Position numbers and translations under genes: made by a program
Shown here: piece after piece, positions 34,570 to 42,738 of the stretch
Numbering within the stretch: position 1 is the first letter of the stretch
How the letters are laid out: each line of letters opens with the position of its first letter
The notes under the pieces: model-generated
Seen by the model: only the letters and a program-made list of their open reading frames with translations
Databases searched by the model: none
Told to the model about the DNA's origin: nothing
NCBI RefSeq assembly: GCF_041227145.1
Contig: NZ_JBGFSP010000003.1
Location: 2,604,001-2,668,000 of the forward strand
DNA from: Bacteroides sp. AN502(2024)
Lineage (GTDB): Bacteria > Bacteroidota > Bacteroidia > Bacteroidales > Bacteroidaceae
DNA length: 64,000 nt
Direction of reading: 5' to 3'

Positions 34570-34697
34570 TATTTGCGGGAGCTGCCAAGACTTTGGTAGC
34601 TTCTTTTGCGGTCTTTACAGACACATAGCATCAGAGGATTCTCGCCATTACTAAGAGTTTTGTACTTGTAACATAGTACTTTAATTGTTTCACTCAT
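34570..34697 (-). pseudogene. Truncated N-terminus of a tyrosine integrase
   Basis: From ATG 34697 the minus strand reads MSETIKVLCYKYKTLSNGEN and continues PLMLCVCKDRKRSYQSLG. This resembles the arm-binding N-terminal domain of integrases of Bacteroides mobile elements (SKTLSNGE ... CKDGKRKYxSLG in the family). After about 40 residues the similarity ends. It lies 100 bases from tRNA-Lys, the expected place for an island integrase. Direct repeats GGTTTACACA at 34708-34717 and 34720-34729, just upstream, may be remains of its recombination or control sites. Confidence 0.6.
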
Positions 34698-34800
34698 TCG
34701 GTTTACCGGTTTACACACTGGTTTACACAAACGCTGCAAAACGTAGTATTTATAAAGAAAAAAGCAGCTATCCTATTTAGATAACTGCCTGATTTTTAAG

Positions 34801-34873
34801 TGATCCGCCTGGGGCTCGAACCCAGGACCCCAACATTAAAAGTGTTGTGCTCTACCTGCTGAGCTAGCGAATC
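34801..34873 (-). tRNA. tRNA-Lys (UUU)
   Basis: Read on the minus strand: acceptor GATTCGC/GCGGATC, D arm GCTCAGCAGGTAGAGC, anticodon stem CAACA/TGTTG with loop CTTTTAA (anticodon TTT), and T arm CTGGG-TTCGAGC-CCCAG. It is 73 bases with the discriminator A; CCA is not encoded. Its 3' end points at the accessory island to the left, as expected of an integration target, though I found no second copy of the 3' end. Confidence 0.95.
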
Positions 34874-34991
34874 AATCCCTATTTGCAAATCAGTTATTTC
34901 CTGATTGCGGGTGCAAAGGTAGTTACTTTTATTTAATTTGCAAGCATTCCGTAGAAAAAAGTTTTAATTATTCCTCTTTATTATCAATATT

Positions 34992-36313
34992 GTCCTAAAT
35001 AAATTTTGAGCATGAGCTAACTGACTATACTGTTAAGTATAGCCTCGAGAGTTCAAAATCAATCCCCCCTAATCGTTTTCGATGGTTTCGGGAGGTGGTG
35101 TAAATGGTTGATCAAGCCATTTTTGGAGGTCGATTTTGGTAAATGTGTTCAGCCGGAGCGTGACCACAAGGTTAGCCAATGCCCATTTGTATCTTGCGAT
35201 GTGCTTTAGCCATGTCAGAATCAGCATTGTAGTCATAGCAGTCCATATTTGGGTCTCTACGGCATTGCGGGATGTGCCGATAAAGCTCTTGATGCGTAGC
35301 AGTTGCTTGAGGTTGCGAAAGAAGATTTCTATGTTCCACCGAGCCTTGTACAGAGCCGCTATGCTTGATGCTGCCAATGTGAAGTTGTTTGTGAGTAACT
35401 CAATTTCAAAACCGTGTTCATCGTTCCATACTGCGATGCGACGTAAACGTTTGGGATATTTGGATTTGGCCGCCGAGAGTTCGAACTCGATTATTTCGTC
35501 AATAAGTACATTCTGAGCGTGTTTTTCAGGCAAAGGCAACTCCTCTATGGCTTTGTACCGGATATTGTCTTTATGACGCACTACAAAGAACACGTTGCTG
35601 CTGTCCCAATTATTCAGCAATGAGTAGTCACAGTAGCCTCGGTCGGCTACTACAATACTATACGGATGTAACTCAATATCAAAAGCAGCTTTGTTGTCGG
35701 TGGTTTTGCCATCGGTGATATTCACGAACTCCGGCAAAAGACTGTCATAGTCCAATAGCGTGTGCATCTTGACCGCCCCCTTGGTGGTAGTGTAATGTGC
35801 CCAGTCATATATTGACAGAGTCAATGACACCAATGTGGAGTCGAGCAGTTTTATCGGCATCTTGAAACGGAACTTTCTTCGTTGCCATAGGGCTTGCTGT
35901 CCGAAATACTGAAACAACGAGTAGAATATGCCGCGAAAAACCGAACTGTCTCGGTTGGCGTTCTGATATGCTACCGTTGACTTGGATGGTGCACGGTTGA
36001 TTCCCAAATGATTGAGGTTGCCGGTGGCTGATTTCAGCCCGTTTGAGATATCTCTGACTGAATCACATCCTGAGAATTGGCTGAAAATCATGCTAACAAA
36101 CTGACTCCATGTATTGTAGCCCTTGCAATGCTTGTCTGACCCCGAAGATTTTATGATTTTCCTGATATTTTCTTTCGGGAGATGTGATATTACCTGTGCG
36201 AAAAGTGTTATATTTGCCATAGGAAGTAGATGAGTTGGTAGCTTGCTACTAAGGTAGTCATTTTACCTTAGTTCTACTTCCTTTTTATTTGTTCCCCCCA
36301 ATTTATTTAGGAC
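34992..36313 (-). mobile_element. IS4-type insertion sequence, complete
   Basis: A 1,322-bp element bounded by perfect inverted repeats GTCCTAAATAAATT (34992-35005) and AATTTATTTAGGAC (36300-36313). It is flanked by AATATT on both sides (34986-34991, 36314-36319), a possible 6-bp target duplication. Because AATATT is itself a palindrome, the repeats could also be counted as longer. One transposase gene fills the element. It sits between tRNA-Lys and the AI-2E-type gene and provides that gene's present stop codon. Confidence 0.85.
35069..36220 (-). CDS. IS4-family transposase with DUF4372-like N-terminus
   Basis: A 383-residue DDE transposase. The N-terminal part (about 1-75; HCKGYNTWSQFVSMIFSQFS) is the DUF4372-like helical domain found on one branch of IS4 elements. 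The catalytic triad is D127 in KLLDSTLVSLT, D193 in IVVADRGYCDY and E298 in ARWNIEIFFRNLKQLL, which also supplies the IS4 Y/R-E-K-type helix. No frameshift or internal stop, so it may be active. Confidence 0.9.
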   Translation of the reverse strand: MANITLFAQVISHLPKENIRKIIKSSGSDKHCKGYNTWSQFVSMIFSQFSGCDSVRDISNGLKSATGNLNHLGINRAPSKSTVAYQNANRDSSVFRGIFYSLFQYFGQQALWQRRKFRFKMPIKLLDSTLVSLTLSIYDWAHYTTTKGAVKMHTLLDYDSLLPEFVNITDGKTTDNKAAFDIELHPYSIVVADRGYCDYSLLNNWDSSNVFFVVRHKDNIRYKAIEELPLPEKHAQNVLIDEIIEFELSAAKSKYPKRLRRIAVWNDEHGFEIELLTNNFTLAASSIAALYKARWNIEIFFRNLKQLLRIKSFIGTSRNAVETQIWTAMTTMLILTWLKHIARYKWALANLVVTLRLNTFTKIDLQKWLDQPFTPPPETIEND

Positions 36314-37447
36314 AATATTGCTTTATTATGGATTTTTTCTTGATTGTCAGCAGTTTCTACTTCATCGTATTTTATCTTTTCTTTGTTGATAATGAAGCGT
36401 TGGTAGTAGGAGAGCATCAAAGTTGTTAGTGGTAAGGCGATGATCATGCCGAGCATTCCCATTAATGAACCCCAGATAGAAAGAGATAAAAGGATTATGG
36501 CAGGATTCAGTCCGGTAATCTTTCCCATGATTTTGGGGACAAGGAAGGTATCCTGTATGACTTGTACAATTGCAAAGACAGCTAATGCGCATGCAATGAT
36601 AATCCAGAAGTTCTGTCCGGTGTCGGCGGCTTTGAGGATTGCCAATAAAATGGTGGGAAGGAAACCGATGAGTTGCAAGTAGGGAACCATATTCAATGCT
36701 CCGATGAAAAGTCCCAAGGCTATAGCCATAGGGAAATCGATGATCAGGAAACCGATGCTAAAAAGAATGCCCACGCAGAAAGCAACTAAAGCCTGTCCAC
36801 GGAAATATTCTGTTCATACCATCCTGTATGTCGTGAACCAGGTTGGAAGTAAACGCACGGTATTTATTGGGTAACAGATGTAGCCATCCTTCAGCTATCG
36901 CTTCGTAGTCCAGTAATATAAAGATTACGTATAATAATATAATGAAAGAGGCAAGGATACTAAATAGAATGTTGAGAGATTCTGCAAGTAAAGTCCATAC
37001 TTTGGGGACCATATCCTTGATTGCCGCTAGAATATTTTCTTCACTTAATACACGGTTCAGTGCCTGAAGATCAATGTTCTCGTGGATAAATTCAGAAAGA
37101 GTCTTAGGCACATTGTTTCCGGCTCCATTGGTGAGGTAAGTCACCAGCAAGTCATTCATTCTACCTATTTCCGAAATCATCGGGGGCACTAGCAGATAGA
37201 ATAAAGTGACTCCGATAATCGTAATAAGAAATAAGGAACAAAAAATGGAGATAATGCGGCTTTTTAATCGTAATTTATACTGGAAGAATTTGACTAACGG
37301 ATAGATCATATAAGCTATCAGCCATGCAATAAAGAAAGGTAATAACACTCCGCTAAGGCGTTCCACCAGCATTAATATTCCTACAACTAACACACATCCG
37401 ATGGAACCGCGTATAAAACTGTCGAATGTTATCTTTTTCCTTTTCAT
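36307..37447 (-). pseudogene. AI-2E-type transporter family permease, frameshifted and IS-clipped
   Basis: A PF01594-type membrane protein split into two frames. The first (from 37447) starts MKRKKITFDSFIRGSIGCVL and is lost after QDGMNRIF. Dropping one A at about 36806-36812 would read NRYFRGQALVAFCVGILFS and continue straight into the second frame (SIGFLIIDFPMAIALGLFIG to the end). The combined protein is about 380 residues with some eight membrane segments. The last residues (AILS and the stop) come from the IS inverted repeat, so the natural C-terminus is changed too. It lies 18 bases downstream of tdk. Confidence 0.82.
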
Positions 37448-37465
37448 AATCTTTTTTTATAGAGT

Positions 37466-38065
37466 TTATATTTTCTGCTCATCTTCCTCTCGTGCACGGA
37501 GATAACATTCTCTGCACAGAGGTTCATATTCGGCTGTTTCGCCTAAAAGAACCTGTTTTTCATTCTTGACTGTACGATGTGAGAAAGAAGCCAACTGACC
37601 ACATTTTACACAGATCGCATGAACTTTGGAAACTTCATCGGCAATGGAGCACAATTGTGGCATCGGACCGAACGGATTTCCTTTGAAGTCCATATCTAAC
37701 CCTGCAATGATAACGCGGATTCCATTGTTGGCGAGCTGGTTGCATACATCAATCAAACCGTTGTCGAAGAACTGTGCTTCATCAATACCTACTACGTCTA
37801 TCTCAGAAGTAAACAGTAAAATGCTGGCTGACGAATCGATGGGAGTGGAGGAGATAGAATGACTGTCGTGAGAGACTACGTCTTCTTCTGAATAACGGGT
37901 GTCGATAGCTGGTTTGAATATCTCTACACGTTGTTTCGCGAATTTCGCTCTTTTCATTCTGCGAATCAATTCCTCTGTCTTTCCGGAGAACATAGAACCG
38001 CAGATTACTTCTATTCGGCCTCTTCTTCTAGTCTCCTGTATGTGGTCTTCTGAAAATAATACCAT
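37466..38065 (-). CDS. tdk: Thymidine kinase
   Basis: Salvage kinase that phosphorylates thymidine. 199 residues, type II TK. The P-loop is [11 protein letters not shown], the Walker B-like motif is GIDEAQFF, and a zinc site is formed by CVKC and CREC in the C-terminal part with the lasso region between. ATG 38065 is chosen over 38104 because the -7 element at 38102-38109 would place the longer start upstream of the transcript. Confidence 0.95.
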   Translation of the reverse strand: MVLFSEDHIQETRRRGRIEVICGSMFSGKTEELIRRMKRAKFAKQRVEIFKPAIDTRYSEEDVVSHDSHSISSTPIDSSASILLFTSEIDVVGIDEAQFFDNGLIDVCNQLANNGIRVIIAGLDMDFKGNPFGPMPQLCSIADEVSKVHAICVKCGQLASFSHRTVKNEKQVLLGETAEYEPLCRECYLRAREEDEQKI

Positions 38066-38101
38066 GAGATTTTGTGTTTTTTGATTAAATAAATATGTGG
38101 A

Positions 38102-38109
38102 CAAAGGTA
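38102..38109 (-). promoter_or_regulatory. -7 promoter element for tdk
   Basis: Minus-strand TACCTTTG, 36 bases upstream of ATG 38065. It decides the tdk start codon. Confidence 0.65.
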
Positions 38110-38204
38110 AGCAATTCGATGTGCAAGAACTGTTAAATTATCCATTATTTTAAGTTATTGCATAAATTATTCCTACATTCGCACCATATAAACAATGGAC
38201 TGAC

Positions 38205-38816
38205 ATGAAACAGAGGCTATTAACAGATATTGAGTTGGATGTTCATGAGTTAAAGTATCTCATGGATTCCTTTATCAAGGAGCCGACTCCGACTTTGTCT
38301 GAACTGTTGAAGCGCAGCATTACACGGATGCAGGGACGTTTGAACGCACTGCAGCAGGAGGTGGATGCTGTTCAGGTGATTTCTCCGTCAGCTGTGGAGG
38401 AAACAGAAGAAGAGGATAATGAAGTTGACAAGGTTGAAGAAGGTTCCTCCGTTATTATACAATCTTTTGAATCTCTTGTTGCGAGAGAAAAAGGGGAACC
38501 TGCAATTGTTGGGGAACTTGTAGGTGAAACTGATATGAAAGAGGAAGAACCTAAATCGGTAGTGTTGGGAGAAAGTCTCAAACTGTCTGCCGGCTTGCGA
38601 CATGCTATCAGCTTGAATGATTCTTTCCGTTTTTCTCGTGAACTGTTCGGAGGCGATGCTGATTTGATGAATCGTGTTATCGAACAGATATCAGTAATGG
38701 GTTCCTACAAGACTGCACTCGCTTTTCTGTCCTCGAAAATCGAAATAAATGAAGAAAAAGAGACGGTGAACGATTTTTTGGAACTGCTAAAGAAATATTT
38801 TAATCAATCAGCATAA
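38205..38816 (+). CDS. Conserved Bacteroidales protein of unknown function
   Basis: A 203-residue soluble protein with no signal peptide. The N-terminus (about 1-55) is helical. The middle (about 60-120) is very acidic and probably disordered (VEETEEEDNEVDKVEEG). The C-terminal 75 residues form a compact region with SAGLRHAISLNDSFRFSREL then LFGGDADLMNRVIEQI, a pattern I associate with a Bacteroidales-specific family without a known role. It starts 139 bases from the divergent tdk and is followed 11 bases later by rsmI. Confidence 0.8.
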   Translation: MKQRLLTDIELDVHELKYLMDSFIKEPTPTLSELLKRSITRMQGRLNALQQEVDAVQVISPSAVEETEEEDNEVDKVEEGSSVIIQSFESLVAREKGEPAIVGELVGETDMKEEEPKSVVLGESLKLSAGLRHAISLNDSFRFSRELFGGDADLMNRVIEQISVMGSYKTALAFLSSKIEINEEKETVNDFLELLKKYFNQSA

Positions 38817-38827
38817 AACAAAAACAG

Positions 38828-39502
38828 ATGGGAAAGCTATATGTGGTGCCTACACCGGTAGGGAATCTGGAGGACATGACCTTTCGTGCTATTAAAGTCC
38901 TGAAAGAGGCCGATCTGATTTTGGCGGAGGATACACGTACTTCCGGTATCTTGCTGAAACACTTTGAAATAAAGAATGCAATGCAGTCTCACCACAAATT
39001 TAATGAACATAAAACGGTGGAAAGTGTTGTTAATAGAATAAAGGGAGGTGAAACGGTGGCACTTATTTCCGATGCCGGAACTCCTGGAATTTCCGATCCC
39101 GGTTTTTTGGTTGTTCGTGAATGTGTGCGTAACGGTATCGAAGTGCAGTGCTTGCCGGGAGCAACGGCTTTTGTTCCGGCACTTGTTGCATCGGGATTGC
39201 CGAATGAGAAGTTCTGCTTTGAGGGATTTCTTCCCCAAAAGAAAGGGCGGCAGACACGGCTGAAGATGTTGGTGGAAGAACATCGCACGATGGTGTTTTA
39301 TGAGTCACCCCACCGTCTGTTGAAGACGTTAACACAGTTTGCCGAATATTTCGGCACTGAACGTCAGGCAACCGTGTCGCGTGAAATATCCAAGCTCCAC
39401 GAAGAAACAGTTCGGGGAAGTTTGGCTGAATTGATAGAACACTTTACCGCTACCGAACCTCGTGGCGAGATTGTGATTGTATTAGCAGGAATAGATGATT
39501 AA
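38828..39502 (+). CDS. rsmI: 16S rRNA C1402 2'-O-methyltransferase
   Basis: SAM-dependent methyltransferase of the tetrapyrrole-methylase fold that modifies C1402 in the ribosomal decoding centre. 224 residues, lacking the extra C-terminal domain of the E. coli protein (286). Motifs include LYVVPTPVGNLEDMTFRAI, LAEDTRTSG, ALISDAGTPGISDPG and the LPGATAFVPALV loop. It lies 11 bases after the conserved hypothetical and 33 before a lipoprotein gene, probably one transcript. Confidence 0.93.
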   Translation: MGKLYVVPTPVGNLEDMTFRAIKVLKEADLILAEDTRTSGILLKHFEIKNAMQSHHKFNEHKTVESVVNRIKGGETVALISDAGTPGISDPGFLVVRECVRNGIEVQCLPGATAFVPALVASGLPNEKFCFEGFLPQKKGRQTRLKMLVEEHRTMVFYESPHRLLKTLTQFAEYFGTERQATVSREISKLHEETVRGSLAELIEHFTATEPRGEIVIVLAGIDD

Positions 39503-39535
39503 ATAACTTCATTAAAAAACGTAAAACGTAGGCGT

Positions 39536-40393
39536 ATGAAAAAGTTAGCTGTTTTATTTGTATGCGTAGCCATGTTGGCTTCGTGTGATGGCTTTAAAGG
39601 TGGAAGTAAAGACCTGAAAGCTGAGAATGATTCTCTTTTGGTGGAATTGAATCAGCGTAATGCTGAACTGGATGATATGATGGGTACTTTCAATGAAATT
39701 CAGGAAGGTTTCCGTAAAATTAATGCTGCTGAAAGTCGTGTTGACTTGCAGCGTGGGACTATCACTGAAAATTCAGCCAGTGCCAAGCAACAGATTGCTT
39801 CCGATATCGAATTCATCTCTAAACAGATGGAAGAAAACAAGGCTCAGATTGCAAAATTGGAGGCTCAGTTGAAAAACAGTAAGTACAATTCTGCACAGAT
39901 GAAAAAAGCTGTTGCCGCTTTGACTGCTGAATTGAATGCTAAACAATTGCGTATCGAGGAGCTGCAGACAGAATTGGCCTCTAAAAATATCCGTATTCAA
40001 GAACTGGATGCTGCTGTCAGCGACTTGTCTGCTGCTAAGGAAACGTTGGCGGCAGAAAATGAAGCAAAAGCTAAAACTGTTGCTGAACAGGAAAAGAGCT
40101 TGAACGCTGCCTGGTTTGTATTCGGTACTAAATCTGAATTGAAAGCTCAAAAGATTCTTCAGAGTGGAGATGTGTTGAAGAGCGCTGATTTCAATAAGGA
40201 TTATTTTACTCAGATTGATATCCGTACAACCAAAGAAATCAAGTTGTACTCTAAACGTGCTGAGTTACTGACTACTCATCCGACCGGTTCTTATGAATTG
40301 GTAAAAGATGACAAAGGCCAGTTGACATTGAAGATTACTAATCCTACTGAATTTTGGAGTGTATCCAGATACTTGGTTATTCAGGTAAAATAA
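39536..40393 (+). CDS. Coiled-coil lipoprotein
   Basis: A 285-residue lipoprotein with lipid cysteine C17 in VAMLASCDGF. Residues about 28-190 are a long predicted coiled coil with heptads rich in Leu, Ile, Glu and Lys (AQIAKLEAQLKNS, IEELQTELASKNIRIQELDA). The last 90 residues form a small globular region (AAWFVFGTKSELKAQKIL to the end). This layout is common in Bacteroides envelope proteins of unknown function. The long coil could span part of the periplasm. A strong terminator follows. Confidence 0.85.
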   Translation: MKKLAVLFVCVAMLASCDGFKGGSKDLKAENDSLLVELNQRNAELDDMMGTFNEIQEGFRKINAAESRVDLQRGTITENSASAKQQIASDIEFISKQMEENKAQIAKLEAQLKNSKYNSAQMKKAVAALTAELNAKQLRIEELQTELASKNIRIQELDAAVSDLSAAKETLAAENEAKAKTVAEQEKSLNAAWFVFGTKSELKAQKILQSGDVLKSADFNKDYFTQIDIRTTKEIKLYSKRAELLTTHPTGSYELVKDDKGQLTLKITNPTEFWSVSRYLVIQVK

Positions 40394-40415
40394 GGTAGAT
40401 ATCCTTTTTTGAATT

Positions 40416-40463
40416 GCCAATGTGCTGATTTCTGGATTCAAGAAATTAGCACATTGGCTTTTT
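40416..40463 (+). terminator. Rho-independent terminator after the coiled-coil lipoprotein
   Basis: GCCAATGTGCT plus GATTTCT (40416-40433) pairs with AGAAATT plus AGCACATTGGC (40441-40458), nearly 18 bp, followed by TTTTT. Confidence 0.9.
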
Positions 40464-40489
40464 GTTTCTTACTATACGCATAATTACTG

Positions 40490-41182
40490 ATGAAATATAA
40501 AAATCTTTTTTTTGATCTTGATGATACTATCTGGGCTTTCTCCAGCAATGCCCGTGACACTTTTGAAGAAGTGTATCAGAAATATGCATTCGACCGTTAC
40601 TTTGATTCGTTCGACCATTATTATTCCCTTTATCAACAAAGAAATACCGAACTTTGGGTTGAGTACGGTGAAGGAAAGATAACAAAAGATGAATTGAACA
40701 GTAAACGTTTCTTTTATCCTTTACAAACTGTGGGAGTAGAAGATAAAACACTCGCCGAACAGTTTTCGAAAGATTTTTTCGCTATTATTCCTACTAAAAG
40801 TACTTTGATGCCTTATGCAAAGGAGGTATTGGAATATCTTGCTCCCCAATATAACCTTTATATTCTTTCCAATGGGTTTCGTGAATTGCAATCACGCAAG
40901 ATGCGTTCGGCTGGAGTGGACGGATATTTCAGAAAGGTGATTCTTTCGGAAGATCTCGGAGTGTTGAAGCCTTGGCCGGAGATATTCAATTTTGCCTTGT
41001 CTGCCACTCAATCCGAGTTGCGCGAATCCCTGATGATTGGTGACAGTTGGGAAGCAGATATAACCGGAGCGCATGGAGTAGGGATGCATCAGGTCTTCTA
41101 TAATGTAACGGAACGGACTTCTTTCCCTTTCCTTCCCACTTATCACATTCATTCATTGAAAGAATTAATGGATTTATTATAG
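40490..41182 (+). CDS. HAD-type nucleotidase, YjjG family
   Basis: A 230-residue haloacid dehalogenase-fold phosphatase. Motif I is FFDLDDTIW with both catalytic aspartates, motif II lies in YILSNGFRELQ, motif III is the lysine in GVLKPWPEIF, and motif IV is MIGDSWEADI. The helical cap between motifs I and II and the SNGF...QSRK pattern fit the YjjG subfamily, which cleaves non-canonical pyrimidine nucleotides. Exact substrate is not readable. It stands alone after the terminator. Confidence 0.88.
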   Translation: MKYKNLFFDLDDTIWAFSSNARDTFEEVYQKYAFDRYFDSFDHYYSLYQQRNTELWVEYGEGKITKDELNSKRFFYPLQTVGVEDKTLAEQFSKDFFAIIPTKSTLMPYAKEVLEYLAPQYNLYILSNGFRELQSRKMRSAGVDGYFRKVILSEDLGVLKPWPEIFNFALSATQSELRESLMIGDSWEADITGAHGVGMHQVFYNVTERTSFPFLPTYHIHSLKELMDLL

Positions 41183-41200
41183 GTTTTCTGGATTAAGTCG

Positions 41201-41208
41201 TATTTTTG
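41201..41208 (+). promoter_or_regulatory. -7 promoter element for marC
   Basis: TATTTTTG, 35 bases before the marC-family ATG. Confidence 0.55.
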
Positions 41209-41243
41209 TTGTGTTTTAGTTTTACATAAAATACGATATACTC

Positions 41244-41900
41244 ATGGATAGTACGCTTCTGTCTTTTGCTTTACTTTGTTTCACTTCATTTTTTACGTTG
41301 ACCAATCCATTGGGGACGATGCCTGTCTTTCTTACCATGACTCATGGTATGACGGATAAAGAACGTCAGTCTATTGTGCGCCGTGCCACTATTGTGTCGT
41401 TTATTACATTGATGGTATTTGTCTTTACCGGGCAGTTTCTTTTTAAGTTCTTCGGTATCTCTACCAATGGTTTCCGTATTGCCGGTGGAGTGATAATCTT
41501 CAAGATAGGCTTTGATATGCTTCAAGCCCGTTATACACCGATGAAACTGAAAGACGAAGAAATCAAAACGTATGCGGATGATATCTCTATTACTCCTCTT
41601 GGTATTCCTATGTTATGTGGTCCCGGAGCGATTGCCAATGCAATCGTCTTGATGCAGGATGCTCATTCTTATGAGATGAAGGGAGTTTTGATCGGCACTA
41701 TTGCCTTGATTTATCTGCTGACTTTTTTCATTCTTCGGGCTTCTACAAAGTTGGTGAATGTTTTGGGGGAAACGGGTAATAATGTGATGATGCGTCTTAT
41801 GGGATTGATCCTGATGGTTATTGCGGTGGAATGTTTCGTTAGCGGATTGAAACCGATATTGGCGGATATTGTGAGAGAGGGGATGGAAGGTCTTCTCTGA
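41244..41900 (+). CDS. MarC family inner-membrane protein
   Basis: A 218-residue protein with six hydrophobic segments of the MarC/UPF0056 type. The first helix has TLTNPLGTMPVFLTMTHGM, the paired helix later has GIPMLCGPGAIANAIVLM, the usual internal repeat of the family. The name comes from the multiple-antibiotic-resistance region of E. coli, but the E. coli protein does not confer resistance and the function is unknown. It is a single-gene unit with its own promoter and terminator. Confidence 0.9.
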   Translation: MDSTLLSFALLCFTSFFTLTNPLGTMPVFLTMTHGMTDKERQSIVRRATIVSFITLMVFVFTGQFLFKFFGISTNGFRIAGGVIIFKIGFDMLQARYTPMKLKDEEIKTYADDISITPLGIPMLCGPGAIANAIVLMQDAHSYEMKGVLIGTIALIYLLTFFILRASTKLVNVLGETGNNVMMRLMGLILMVIAVECFVSGLKPILADIVREGMEGLL

Positions 41901-41973
41901 TAAAACAAAATGAGGATATTGCTTTGATGATTCTTAAATTCTATATATAGAGAAAACTTCTGTTTTATTACGA

Positions 41974-42015
41974 AAAGCCGACAGTTCGATTTTAATCATA
42001 TCAAACTGTCGGCTT
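41974..42015 (+). terminator. Hairpin terminator after marC
   Basis: AAAGCCGACAGTT (41974-41986) pairs with AACTGTCGGCTTT (42003-42015), a perfect 13 bp. Only a short T run (TTTATT) follows. Confidence 0.75.
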
Positions 42016-42279
42016 TATTATGCTCTTATAAATGTTTTACTTTAGACATGTCAATGACTACTCCTTTTTTCCCTGATCTATAGGATAAGGGTATGCCGTA
42101 ACCAACGCATACTCATTCACAAGACTTTCTATATTATGAGCCATGGCAATGGAGCCTCTCTGATTGAGAATTGCTTGATGAGGGCCCGTTGAGACGGTTC
42201 TATAGAAGATGATTCCCACATGCATCTCTAATTGGGACAATTGCCAGCCAGGATGCTGTCCGTTAGGCAATTTTATTTC

Positions 42280-42372
42280 GTATAACTATAGTGTACTTTG
42301 CGTATGACTATAGTTATACGCAAGGGAGACTATAGTCATGCGCAAGGGAAACTATAGTTATACGAAGTTGGA
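42280..42372. repeat. Tandem 22-bp palindromic array 2
   Basis: The self-complementary octamer ACTATAGT recurs at 42285, 42307, 42329 and 42351, exactly 22 bp apart each time. Units are extended as CGTAT-R-ACTATAGT-Y-ATRCG with a linker CAAGGGA(G/A) between the last three. The sequence has nothing in common with array 1 at 22205, yet the period is identical. No coding sequence overlaps it. Confidence 0.85.
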
Positions 42373-42472
42373 ATAGGCAAAGCGATGAATCCGATTAGGC
42401 AATCAAAGGAAACCGGATTGAATAAATCCGGAGAACTGATTTACTTATGAGTATCTGGTAATGTGTGATGCA

Positions 42473-42507
42473 ACCCGCCATTGATATGAATTTTATCAAT
42501 GACGGGT
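42473..42507. terminator. Hairpin, possible terminator
   Basis: ACCCGCCATTGAT (42473-42485) pairs with ATCAATGACGGGT (42495-42507) with one mismatch, then AACTTTT. It could end minus-strand transcripts from the integrase side or serve no gene. Confidence 0.45.
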
Positions 42508-42567
42508 AACTTTTCATTTCCTGATTTTATATCGAACTTACGTTATTTATCCTAGAATAAAATAGGA

Positions 42568-42690
42568 TTACTCAAGTTTCTTCCTTCGTTTCGCATTATG
42601 TCCCAAAGTTTCTTTCAGCCAAAAATCTTTATGAACCGGGATATTGAAACGTAACTGTAAAGTGGATTCTATTACAGATGTTTTTTTCAT
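42568..42690 (-). CDS. Possible 40-residue basic small protein
   Basis: ATG 42690 opens a frame reading MKKTSVIESTLQLRFNIPVH and ending in a very basic tail (HNAKRRKKLE). It follows the integrase stop by 48 bases on the same strand. No homologue comes to mind. It may be a small accessory protein of the integrase or a chance frame. Confidence 0.35.
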   Translation of the reverse strand: MKKTSVIESTLQLRFNIPVHKDFWLKETLGHNAKRRKKLE

Positions 42691-42738
42691 TATATAATCT
42701 TAAGTTCTATTTTAAAGATGGCAATTCCAGTATAAACT

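Larger units (their letters stand above)
41901..42567. other. Long non-coding stretch with repeats
   Basis: It holds the marC terminator, a 22-bp array (42280-42372) and a further hairpin (42473-42507). A minus-strand frame at 42058-42270 (about 70 codons, with NIESLVNEYALVTAYPYPID near its end) has a protein-like composition but begins at a TTG without a ribosome site. It may be a gene remnant, and I do not recognise it. Confidence 0.5.

Noticed and set aside
29527..34873. Duplicated tRNA-Lys 3' end marking the far edge of the island
   Set aside because: I searched by eye for the T-arm sequence CTGGGTTCGAG and its complement to the left and found none. The left boundary is unproven.
42058..42270. 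70-codon minus-strand ORF as a real gene
   Set aside because: TTG start, no ribosome site, no recognisable family. Kept only as a possible remnant in the description of the gap.
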